This document shows, piece by piece, positions 23,230 through 31,842 of a DNA stretch of 64,000 bases (positions are counted from its first letter, which is position 1; every line of letters starts with the position of its first letter). The position numbers and the translations under genes were made by a program. The notes under the pieces were generated by a model. That model ran no database searches and was not told the DNA's origin. It worked only from the letters and a program-made list of their open reading frames with translations. The stretch is from Membranipora membranacea. Its lineage: Eukaryota; Bryozoa; Gymnolaemata; Cheilostomatida; Membraniporidae. The stretch covers positions 38,476,283 to 38,540,282 of the forward strand of contig OU612066.1 in the NCBI GenBank assembly GCA_914767715.1, given 5' to 3'.

Positions 23230-23690
23230 TGATTGAGGATTGGGGTGTAATATTGGGGTTTGGGGTTGGCAGCCTGAGGTATGCGAGCCAAATTTGGGGT
23301 TTTGGGGTCAGCTTTTGGGGTTTAGGGGTCAGGTTCGGGGTCAATATTTGGGGTTTGCAGTTCGCAGTTTGGGGTTTGCAGCCTACACTCTGGGGTTCAC
23401 GGCCTACTTTCTGGGGTTTGGGGGTCATAAACGAGGGTTTGGTGTTTAGAAGTCAGTTTTTGGGGTTTGGGGGTCAGTTTTTGGGGTTTGGGGGTCATTT
23501 TTTGGGGTTTGAGGGTCAATATTTGGGGTTTGCAGTTCGCACTTTGGGGTTTGCAGCTCACAGTTTGGGGATTGCAGCATGAATGAAGTTTTGGGTTTGC
23601 AGCTCACATTTTGGGGTTTGTAGCTCGAAGTTTTGGGTTAACAGCTGGCAGTATGGGGTTTTTGGGGTCAAGAGCGGATTCAGGGGTCAA
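23230..23690. repeat. G-rich degenerate minisatellite (TTTGGGGTTTGGGGGTCAG-like)
   Basis: Some twenty imperfect units of about 20-30 bases built on tttggggttt plus gcag, gtcag or tcat. The plus strand carries dozens of G3-G5 runs, giving strong G-quadruplex potential. An open frame of LGFGG-type repeats is a by-product of the array, not a gene. Confidence 0.8.
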
Positions 23691-23749
23691 CAGTTGATGG
23701 CATGTTGCTCAACTAACCCAGCACTCTTTTCCAACACATATCTTCTTAG

Positions 23750-23968
23750 TGTAAAGCTAGGCGTAGCGAGGTTTGGTATATGGTATACAGTATAATATCA
23801 GAGAGCAATTTATTTGAACGTCTACTCACCTATAAAGATGTACTGTAAAGAGGACGAGATCTCGCGTTGACTGTCCAAGGTCAAGGTTCATAGCCTGTCA
23901 GCACTCTCGGTCTAGATGGTACAATTCCGATAAGGTGCTGGTCTGCTAAGATCTCGGATAACCTCACA
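23750..23968 (-). repeat. 3' LTR of element B
   Basis: 219 bases, matching 30600-30818. On the minus strand it starts TGTGAGG and is preceded by the polypurine tract at 23969-23985 (GAGGAAAAGGAAAGGCA). Confidence 0.95.
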
Positions 23969-23985
23969 TGCCTTTCCTTTTCCTC
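23969..23985 (-). promoter_or_regulatory. Polypurine tract of element B
   Basis: Minus-strand GAGGAAAAGGAAAGG followed by CA and then the LTR. This is the expected plus-strand DNA synthesis primer site. Confidence 0.85.
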
Positions 23986-24153
23986 GTCGCCGCCAGGGAG
24001 GAGACAATTCGAAGGCAGAATTAATTCAATTTGGACAATTCCATTCCGCAGACTAAAGAGACAAATTTACAATTCAATTTAATTTACAATTTACAACTCC
24101 GCTCTCCAAGCATAATCACTTTAATTTCCCCACTGGGTACATGTGGTTATTAA

Positions 24154-25341
24154 TCATTTCTCACAGAGACGGTCTGCCTTCCGTAGGAGGTCTTCCTCAC
24201 TATCCTCCCCCTTTGCCAATTTCTTTTTGGCAATGGACTTAGACATGAGGTTTGTCAACTTCTCTTTAATGTCAAGCTTCTCTTTTAATGCTTCAAACAT
24301 GGTACGGGGAGGGGCGGAAGCTGACGGAATTGGACTTGTACTTGGGCTGGTACCGAGTGGTTGACTCATTTCATGCCAAGAGGTATCTTGACACTCCATT
24401 TGTTCCACGGACTCAACGGACTCTCCTTGGGTAATTCTACCCGCAAAGATCTCAGGAAGGGGAGGGGCCTCTGGAATAGCTAATTCCGGGGTCGGGGAGT
24501 TAATGGACGCGCTCGAAGGAGCTAATTCCTGGGCCGGGTTACTGGGGCAACTTGGCTTCGGGGATGAAGCTACCGGCTCAATTGACTCTGCAGGGACCGG
24601 GGAACTCGCAACAGGTTTGGCCATAAGTGAGCATTTTAAAAAGTTCATAAATTCTTCTGCCTTGGCCATGGCAGATCTCATCTCACTTTCCTGTGCTTGA
24701 GCCTCGAGGATGGCTGTGCGCCGCACCTCTATATCACGTCTTTTGGCTCTATAAATTTTCTCGAGCCGTGCCTCCTCGGCGTCAAGCTCTGCGAGCTGGC
24801 CTTCTCGCAATTCCAAATCAGCTTTAAAGGAATCAAATACTTCGACCAGATCTTGGGCGGTCTTTTTAGAAGGGGCCGGGGATTCGCTATCAGCTAAAGA
24901 CGGGGCGGGGCGTTTGACTTGTGGGGTAGGCTTAAGCACGGAGGAATAAGTCTTCAAGCCTAGAAGGGACGGGATAGTGGCGGTTGGGACCGTGGGAGGG
25001 GCCAACGGAACAGATGGGACTTCTGAACCTAAATCTGCTGGGCGGGGGGCTGTGGCAGCGGGTGCTTTTCTCAGGGGCTTGGGTTTAAATGACTTTGTGC
25101 CGTTGGGGGTCGACACTTCAATTAACTTCACTTTGGGATTGCCACAGCTATCTCTAAAGTGACCGGGGCCACCACAATTCCAACACAAAACATTAGGGCA
25201 ATTGTCCTTGGAGTGTCCGAATTCTCCGCAATGCTTCCAAAAGCATTTTAACAAAGGACAATATCCAAATGCATGCTTAGGATTGTGCTTCTTGCACTTC
25301 GGGCAGAAAGCCTGATTCTGTGGAGACTTACCGTCTGCCAT
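24154..25341 (-). CDS. Third ORF of element B: zinc-knuckle and coiled-coil protein in env position
   Basis: 395 residues. The N-terminus is a Cys/His-rich block: CPKCKKHNPKHAFGYC, then CFWKHCGEFGHSKDNC and CWNCGGPGHFRDSC. Two are canonical CCHC knuckles and one is related. Then comes a Pro/Ala-rich linker, a charged helix likely to form a coiled coil (ELREGQLAELDAEEARLEKI), a second Pro/Ser-rich stretch and a basic Lys-rich C-terminus. There is no signal peptide or membrane segment, so it is not an envelope. It probably binds nucleic acid. Seventy bases upstream the minus strand has an acceptor-like CTATTTGCAG (25410-25419), so expression from a spliced RNA is plausible. I do not recognise it as a named family. 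Confidence 0.75.
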   Translation of the reverse strand: MADGKSPQNQAFCPKCKKHNPKHAFGYCPLLKCFWKHCGEFGHSKDNCPNVLCWNCGGPGHFRDSCGNPKVKLIEVSTPNGTKSFKPKPLRKAPAATAPRPADLGSEVPSVPLAPPTVPTATIPSLLGLKTYSSVLKPTPQVKRPAPSLADSESPAPSKKTAQDLVEVFDSFKADLELREGQLAELDAEEARLEKIYRAKRRDIEVRRTAILEAQAQESEMRSAMAKAEEFMNFLKCSLMAKPVASSPVPAESIEPVASSPKPSCPSNPAQELAPSSASINSPTPELAIPEAPPLPEIFAGRITQGESVESVEQMECQDTSWHEMSQPLGTSPSTSPIPSASAPPRTMFEALKEKLDIKEKLTNLMSKSIAKKKLAKGEDSEEDLLRKADRLCEK

Positions 25342-25491
25342 CAGTTACGACTTGCTTCGCTAGTATGAGTATTCTTGTACTACGTACGGTTAGGGTATTA
25401 CAGACAATCTGCAAATAGACAAAAGGGAACATTTCATAAGTTCACATTCATAACCATACAGCAGACATAATTTACACATACAATTACCCTC

Positions 25492-28401
25492 TTAATCTGC
25501 AAAGTACACAAAATCATCTTTCTTGGTAGGCTTAGGTTGCCTGCCTGACCGAGTTACTGCAGGTTTGGTAGGTTGTAACTCCTCTGTCATAACAGGGTTT
25601 CCCATACTAATTGACAAGTCAGCTTCGGCATTAGTTGCCTCACTGCTGGGGTTTAACGGCGGCTCAATACTGGGTCCAGCTAGATTATCAATCGCAATGT
25701 TAGTACTAGCGTCATTATCAGTATTAAGCTCTACTTGTAAATCAAGACTGGGATCAGCTAGATCATCACCCGACGTGTTAGTACTAGCATTAATTCCATC
25801 ATTACTATCGTGCAAAGCTACATCATCACCCAAAGCATTAGCACTAAGGTTACTTTCACCCGCTACAGGTGCATCAACCACTACTGTATTAGGATCAAAG
25901 CTCACACCAGGATTAGCAATAGGCACAATCTCACACCCTTTATCACCTGTTGATTCAAAATACCACTCTAATGCAAGAGGCATGATAGAATCGGCTGGCT
26001 CACTAATTGGGTGATTGTTTTTCTGTAACAAAAACAAATGTTTACGGTTTCGGCGTACCGTACTTAAGCCTGTTTTAATCCAATAACTTTGAGGATGTGA
26101 CTCATCCTTATACAAAACAATTCCTTCCTGACCAGCGTCAGTAGGGGCTTTAACCCACACAATTTGACCTGGCAATAATTCTGGCAGATATTTAGCATGG
26201 TGCTTTTGATTCCACTTATGAAAAGCATCTTTGCGTTTCTGCAAACAAACCTTCTCAAATTCCTTGTAATCAACTTCAATACTTGTGGGATGACCCAGCG
26301 GCGTTTTCATACGCCTACCAAACATTAATTCACCAGGTGAAAATCCCTCAGACAAGGGTGTAGCTCGGTAAGCTAACAAAGCAGAAAAAATATCATCAGA
26401 TTTTTTCAACAAATTCTTAAAGGTACCAACAGAGCGTTCCGCTAAACCATTACTTTGCGGATAACGAGGGCTGCTAAATCTTTGGTCGAAACCCCAAGTC
26501 TTAGCAAAATCTCTAAAACTCTGACTAGCATAGCAACCTGCATTGTCACTTCTTAATAATATAGGCACACCAAAACAAGAAAATATTGACTTAAATTCTT
26601 GAATAACATTATAGGAAGACAGTGACAACAACGGTCTAACTTCAATCCACGTGGTATAATAATCTACAACTAATAGATACCACTGGCCTTTAAATTCAAG
26701 GGTATCCGAACCAAGTTCTAACCAAGGTCCATCAGGTAAACTACAGTCTTCAATGGGCTCATGCTTAATTTTTCCAAACTTGGTACAAATGTCACACTTT
26801 CTAATGAATTCCTCAATTTCCTTACTACAACCTGGCCACCAAAACAATTGCCGCGCTCTTCTTTGACATTTGCCAATATACTGATGACCTTCATGGCATA
26901 ATTCTAAGTACTTGCGACGCAAAGCTTTTGGGATATAAAGCCTTGACTCATACATAATTATATCACCATACAATGTGAGGCTATCTCTAACTTGATAAAG
27001 CTTTTTAACCTCCACATCACATCCAGAAATGTCTAATGGCCATTCAAGCCGAATATACTGCTGTATATCCTTACAAATTGTATCATTCATAATAGCTTGC
27101 AACAATTCCCTCTCCTGAAAATTTTCAGGCAAGATATGCTTCATGTTACTAGCTACATAGAACTCAACAAGGCGACATTCTGTAATTTCCTTATCACTAC
27201 CACTGGGCTGGCTATTAGGACGACTTAAGAAATCTGCGATATACATACAAACCCCAGGGGTGTGCGAGATAGTAAAATCATACCTCATAAGCCTCATTTT
27301 AAATCGCTGGACTCTTAAGGGGAGTTGGGATAAGTCCTTTTCACCTAACAAGCTGATCAGGGGTTTATGATCTGTCTCGATTTCAAATGTTCTTCCAACA
27401 AGATAGAAATCAAATTTCTCACAGGCCCATGTAATGCCTAATGCTTCTAATTCAATCATGGCATAATTCTTTTCAGCAGGAAGTAATTTCCTAGATGCAT
27501 ACTCAACTGGCTGCCATAATTCGTCAACGGTAAACTGCAATAAGACAGCACCAAGAGCTATTCTAGATGAATCAGCTGATACTTTATGCCTACTTCTAAC
27601 GTCAAAAGCACAAAGGACAGGAGCACTAGACAACTCTACCTTAATTTCTTCAAATGCTGTTTGTTGGTCAATTCCCCAATAAAATGGGCTGGAATTAGTA
27701 GTCTCATAAATAGGCGAACACAATTCAGCCAACTTACTACTAAACTTGTTTAAATAATTGACCATTCCTAAGAATCGTTTAGCTTCTTTCTTAGTAGTGG
27801 GGGGTGAAATTGACATGATGGTTTTGGCCTTTTCTGGGTCTAATTTCACACCTTCTAAACAAACAACATGTCCTAAAAACTTAATTTCAGTAACGCCAAA
27901 TTCACATTTCTCCTTTTTCAAGGTCATACCAGAATTTTCAATTCTTTCTAGTACCAAACGCAACCTAGACCAATGCTCTTCTGCGTTTCTACCAAAGACA
28001 AGGACATCATCCATCATACAAATAACTCCCTCTAAATCTAGAAGTATCTTTTCCATTGAGCGCTGGAAAATTTCAGGGGCGGATGAAAGTCCAAATGGCA
28101 AACGGCGGAACTGATACCGTCCCCAAGGGGTAAGAAAAGTCGTCAATGCTCTACTATCAGGATGCAACACAATCTGCCAAAAGCCAGAATTGGCATCCAA
28201 CTTGGAGAACAATCGACCTGTCGACAACTGTGATAACATATCACTAACTCGAGGTAGGGGGTAATGTTCCCTTTTTACACCCCTATTCAACATAGTAAGG
28301 TCAACACACATTCTTATCTTACCGTGTGTTTTGGGCACTATAGTTAATCCCGAACACCAATCAGTTGGATGTTCTACTACTTCAATTACATTCATTGGCA
28401 A
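25492..28401 (-). CDS. Pol of element B: reverse transcriptase, RNase H, integrase
   Basis: A 969-codon frame. RT: MCVDLTMLNR, KLDANSGFWQ near residue 68, LPFGLSSAPEIF and the catalytic MDD near 120. RNase H: VSADSSRIALGAVLL, ETDHKPLISLLG, IADFLSRP. Integrase: HEGHQYIGKCQRRA with CDIC (HHCC), core aspartates in LGSDTLEF and LRSDNAGC, and glutamate in SNGLAERSVGTF. The C-terminal tail is acidic and Asn/Asp-rich and ends TRSGRQPKPTKKDD. It opens one frame away from protease, overlapping it by 20 bases. That is either a lesion or, less likely, a programmed shift. Confidence 0.95.
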   Translation of the reverse strand: MPMNVIEVVEHPTDWCSGLTIVPKTHGKIRMCVDLTMLNRGVKREHYPLPRVSDMLSQLSTGRLFSKLDANSGFWQIVLHPDSRALTTFLTPWGRYQFRRLPFGLSSAPEIFQRSMEKILLDLEGVICMMDDVLVFGRNAEEHWSRLRLVLERIENSGMTLKKEKCEFGVTEIKFLGHVVCLEGVKLDPEKAKTIMSISPPTTKKEAKRFLGMVNYLNKFSSKLAELCSPIYETTNSSPFYWGIDQQTAFEEIKVELSSAPVLCAFDVRSRHKVSADSSRIALGAVLLQFTVDELWQPVEYASRKLLPAEKNYAMIELEALGITWACEKFDFYLVGRTFEIETDHKPLISLLGEKDLSQLPLRVQRFKMRLMRYDFTISHTPGVCMYIADFLSRPNSQPSGSDKEITECRLVEFYVASNMKHILPENFQERELLQAIMNDTICKDIQQYIRLEWPLDISGCDVEVKKLYQVRDSLTLYGDIIMYESRLYIPKALRRKYLELCHEGHQYIGKCQRRARQLFWWPGCSKEIEEFIRKCDICTKFGKIKHEPIEDCSLPDGPWLELGSDTLEFKGQWYLLVVDYYTTWIEVRPLLSLSSYNVIQEFKSIFSCFGVPILLRSDNAGCYASQSFRDFAKTWGFDQRFSSPRYPQSNGLAERSVGTFKNLLKKSDDIFSALLAYRATPLSEGFSPGELMFGRRMKTPLGHPTSIEVDYKEFEKVCLQKRKDAFHKWNQKHHAKYLPELLPGQIVWVKAPTDAGQEGIVLYKDESHPQSYWIKTGLSTVRRNRKHLFLLQKNNHPISEPADSIMPLALEWYFESTGDKGCEIVPIANPGVSFDPNTVVVDAPVAGESNLSANALGDDVALHDSNDGINASTNTSGDDLADPSLDLQVELNTDNDASTNIAIDNLAGPSIEPPLNPSSEATNAEADLSISMGNPVMTEELQPTKPAVTRSGRQPKPTKKDDFVYFAD

Positions 28402-28915
28402 GCATAGTTTGTAATTCAGCCTTGGCCTTTTCTCTTAGACCTATTGCAATTGACCTGGGTGTGCGGATTTTAAAGGGGGTAACATCCGTCTTCATGATTA
28501 TCTTATAAGTCTCAGGCATGGTGCCTAAGCCTTCAAATAACTTAACAAATACCTTAAATGGATCAAATGCTTTCCGACTTGGCTGTATGGAATTAACTAC
28601 TGCAAGTAAATTAAGTCCTCGTATCTCTACGATTCCCAACAAATTCCTAGTTGCATTTTTTAAAATCGATGCAAGCGATTTAATAATAATTCCTTTGTTG
28701 TTTAATTCTACTAGGCTTTCGCCAGCAACATTCAATGGAGTCGAATCAGCACCTACTAGAAATCTACTAGGTTCGCTTAATTCTAATTTCAGATCACGAG
28801 ATGTTTGATCAGTAATGATAGTTACATCAGAACCTGTGTCTAAAGTAAAATCAACACCTCTACCATTAACTTCGATATAAACTCTAAATTCTAACTCAGC
28901 TCTACCTACAGATAG
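28382..28915 (-). CDS. Aspartic protease of element B
   Basis: Follows the gag TGA (28916-28918) in the same frame. Catalytic DTGS in VDFTLDTGSDVTI, then FLVGADSTPL. It ends at 28382, overlapping the start of the RT frame (28401) in a different frame. The C-terminal part already contains the linker leading to RT (SIAIGLREKAKAELQ). Confidence 0.85.
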   Translation of the reverse strand, partial: LSVGRAELEFRVYIEVNGRGVDFTLDTGSDVTIITDQTSRDLKLELSEPSRFLVGADSTPLNVAGESLVELNNKGIIIKSLASILKNATRNLLGIVEIRGLNLLAVVNSIQPSRKAFDPFKVFVKLFEGLGTMPETYKIIMKTDVTPFKIRTPRSIAIGLREKAKAELQTMLANECN

Positions 28916-28918
28916 TCA
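28913..28918 (-). promoter_or_regulatory. UGA-CUA leaky-stop context between gag and protease, element B
   Basis: Minus-strand CAT AGT TGA CTA TCT: the same six-base signal, frame relation and location as in element A, with unlike flanking codons. Readthrough is inferred from this shared arrangement. Confidence 0.65.
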
Positions 28919-30106
28919 ACTATGTCCGAAAAGCTTGTCAGGATCGACATTAACTCTTCTAATTTGCATGAAGTGATTCGGGCTGGATGTACGGCCTCTA
29001 TCTGGGTATGGACTGGGTTCACGGCTACGTAGAGACTTGGGCTGGTCACTACTACTAGACTTGGACTTGGAAGGGCAGTCTATTACTGTGTGACCTTTTT
29101 TCTGGCACAAGTGACAAATGGCGTGGGGACAATTTCTAATTCTGTGATGGGGATCACTACACTGGTAACAATGATTCAAGCCGCTACTAGCTTGGGCTTT
29201 CCTACCATCCTTATCCTTACTTTTACTTCTTTCACGCCTGTCCTTGCTACGGCCTCTACTGTCGTTGCGTGAATTTCAGTCACGAGAATCGTGCCTACTT
29301 CTATGGTCACGTGAATCGTGCCTACTTCTATTGTCACGAGAATCGTGCCTACTTCTACTGCTACTACGACCGTCCCGGCGGGAATACCTTGGGTCATACC
29401 TGGCCTCAGCAACTTCTTGTTTAATGGGCACTGCAGGGACTATAATACTGGTACGCTCTAATTTCTGATCTGACTCAGCAGCTGTACCACGGCAGGCCAG
29501 TATACTACAAAGGGTCTCCCAATCAAGGTCGTTTTTAGCCATTAATTCACGTCTTAATTTTAAATCTTGCAGGCCATTAACTACTATAATCTGTGCTAAA
29601 GTCTTTCTAATTCTTTCTAATTCCTGATTAGCACACCTTTTGTTTTCAGGGCTAAATGAACTATCAGTGGATTTAAATATGCCTGTGGTGCGGGACAAAT
29701 GTTCCACCCGTCTAACATAATCCCTACAATCTTCGCTCGTCTGCTGGCAAGCACTGTTAAAGTTCCATAATTTAACATTTAATGACTCTTCTCTTTCGTA
29801 AGCGTTCTTTAAAGCTTTTAAAACCTGGTCATAGGTCAGCTCTTCGCTTGAAAGATCTATACCTTGGGCCTGCAAGGCTTGGAAGCCTTCATTACTAATT
29901 GCCTTCAACAATGCACATAACTTCATTTCCTCGTTGAACACGTTTACTTCGGTCTCAACTGATTCAATGGTCACCTTTTTTGTTCCCCTGTTACAAACTT
30001 CAAACCTTACTGCGACAGTAAACCTGTCTAAAAACAACTTCCAAGAACCAAATACGTCCTTGGGGTTAATCTCCAAAGTAGGGAAGTCTCGATATTTCGA
30101 GCCCAT
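28916..30106 (-). pseudogene. Gag of element B, interrupted by an internal TGA
   Basis: The ATG at 30106 is in strong context (CACCATGGGC). There is a capsid-like helical region (DVFGSWKLFLDRFTVAVRFE). An Arg/Ser/Asp/His repeat segment (RHDSRD units) follows. An in-frame TGA at 29276-29278 interrupts it; the same frame then continues into two knuckles, CYQCSDPHHRIRNC and CHLCQKKGHTVIDC, and stops at TGA 28916-28918. The internal TGA lacks the CUA context and sits in a CpG-rich repeat, so a point mutation is the simple explanation. Confidence 0.85.
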
Positions 30107-30579
30107 GGTGACTATTTGGGTTTTGATATACTTTTTGTTTTGTTTAGGGTGGGACACTTAAACAATAACAACAAACAATTTCCCCCAGGTTCACTATACA
30201 ACAACAGTATAACAAACTAACTTCACAAACCAACTACTACTAATCACTAGTAGTTCACCACAAACTAACTCAACGACCACTAACTAACCACTAACTAACT
30301 CACTAACTAACTCACTAACCACTAACTCACGAACTCACAAACTGACCACAAAAATCACCAACGATTTCAATGTGGTTTACTGTGAACCTGCACCTCCTCT
30401 CATGAGATGATGCTGATTCACAGTTTATCCCAAGCCTTCCCCAACTTCAGAAAGCCTGCAGACTTTTTAATTTTGGAGACCGGGAATGGGATTTCACTCA
30501 CTGGACTAACTTATGGTTAGCCAATGTCTACAAACAAATAATATGATATGAATATGGGTTTTATATTTTTATATTTTGG
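30107..30579 (-). other. 5' leader of element B
   Basis: Non-coding leader between the primer-binding region and the gag ATG. It contains short (ACTAACT)n-type repeats around 30235-30340. Confidence 0.6.
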
Positions 30580-30599
30580 CTCTAAAGCCGACTGCGCCA
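30580..30599 (-). promoter_or_regulatory. Primer-binding-site candidate of element B
   Basis: Immediately inside the 5' LTR the minus strand reads A then TGGCGCAGTCGGC. The TGG start fits pairing to a tRNA 3' CCA. Beyond about 11 bases it does not look like the complement of a normal T-arm, so the primer identity is uncertain. Confidence 0.55.
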
Positions 30600-30818
30600 T
30601 GTAAAGCTAGGCGTAGCGAGGTTTGGTATATGGTATACAGTATAATATCAGAGAGCAATTTATTTGAACGTCTACTCACCTATAAAGATGTACTGTAAAG
30701 AGGACGAGATCTCGCGTTGACTGTCCAAGGTCAAGGTTCATAGCCTGTCAGCACTCTCGGTCTAGATGGTACAATTCCGATAAGGTGCTGGTCTGCTAAG
30801 ATCTCGGATAACCTCACA
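30600..30818 (-). repeat. 5' LTR of element B
   Basis: 219 bases, same as 23750-23968, and followed on the plus strand by the target duplication CTTAG. It should hold the promoter of the element. Confidence 0.95.
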
Positions 30819-31034
30819 CTTAGTACCAATATTATTATGTTAACCTAGTTCATACAGGACAAGCCACCAGCCCCCCCCCCTCCTGCCCAACCATACCGGT
30901 GCCCACCAATGTCACCAACCCTTAAATGTTCCATAACCTACCCAGCCAGGTCACTGAATAATGTTTTTCCTTTGAAGTTGCTATATTTACTGCAATCAGC
31001 TGATTGTGCAAATTGTCTGCTAGTGCTACTATTA

Positions 31035-31210
31035 TGTCCAACACCTCTATTTATTTCCCCATTGCTTTACATGCAAATTATGTTGACTTCTCACCTCCAA
31101 AAGCCTGCTTCAGCTTCTTTCAATTCTTTAACCAGACCACTCAAAACGATGGTCTGCTTCTGCTCTGACATACAACAAGTTGACCTTCACCCAATTACAG
31201 GTGTATTACC
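31035..31210. mobile_element. Internally deleted copy of fold-back family 1
   Basis: Closely matches 22153-22300 and then jumps to the last 35 bases of the family (acaagttgaccttcacccaa... to the GGTGTATTACC terminus). An internal deletion derivative. The flanks 30824-31034 and 31211-31840 show no gene. Confidence 0.75.
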
Positions 31211-31842
31211 AACAAGATGCATTCTTCCGGATATAATGCAGTCTCTAATAAAATATTCATTGATTTATGGATTTGTTTCATAGTGTTTTATTGTTTTATA
31301 TTATCAAGACAGGCATAAATAAAAGTTGTTATGTTCAAAATAACAACCAAATAAAAGAAAAAGACACTAGTTTATACAAATTGTTGCTCACAGAAAATTG
31401 ATTTTTTTAATAATCAAACATTGCGCAAACTCCAAAAAGCTGCTAGGGACTGAGCTCGATGTCAAATGAAAATTGTGAGAATGTCTATTGGAAAATACAG
31501 CTCCCTGATTGGAGAATGGTGAGTTGAAAATGCTATTCTAAGAATAGTACAATTCAATGGATAACTATTATCATAAGTATGCAACAGAATAATATAGTGC
31601 CCAACTCCTTGGTCCAACCAGCTTTCCTAACCAGGGCAATGAAAGTGAAGTGCACTGATCAAGGGGTTGCACAAAGCCCTAAATTCTCTGCTGTGTGTAC
31701 AATCAAGGAGTTGGAGTTTATCTAAACTCCTTGGTACTATATTGAAGACGTAGAGCGTTAAACATAGGTTATTATCTTATGTAATATTACTTTATTTACC
31801 AATCTAATACCCTAGTGGTAGCTCAGTTGATCAACCCGATAA

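Larger units (their letters stand above)
23750..30818 (-). mobile_element. Ty3/gypsy LTR retrotransposon B, structurally complete (7,069 bp)
   Basis: Identical-looking 219-base LTRs (23750-23968 and 30600-30818; TG...CA) are flanked by the 5-base target duplication CTTAG (23745-23749 and 30819-30823). Minus-strand order: 5' LTR, primer-binding candidate, gag, protease, RT-RNase H-integrase, a third ORF with CCHC knuckles, polypurine tract, 3' LTR. gag and protease share a frame across a UGA-CUA stop. Likely disabling changes are a TGA inside gag (29276-29278) and a one-frame change between protease and RT near 28390. LTR identity indicates a young insertion. Confidence 0.95.

Noticed and set aside
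23151-23582. Open frame of 143 codons with LGFGG repeats
   Set aside because: It arises from the G-rich minisatellite; other frames are equally open and repetitive.
25523-26014. Plus-strand frame of 163 codons opposite pol of element B
   Set aside because: A shadow of the low-complexity C-terminal tail of the minus-strand pol.
28382-28401. Programmed frameshift between protease and RT of element B
   Set aside because: No slippery heptamer or downstream structure was recognised, and the closely related layout of element A is a single frame, so a lesion is simpler.
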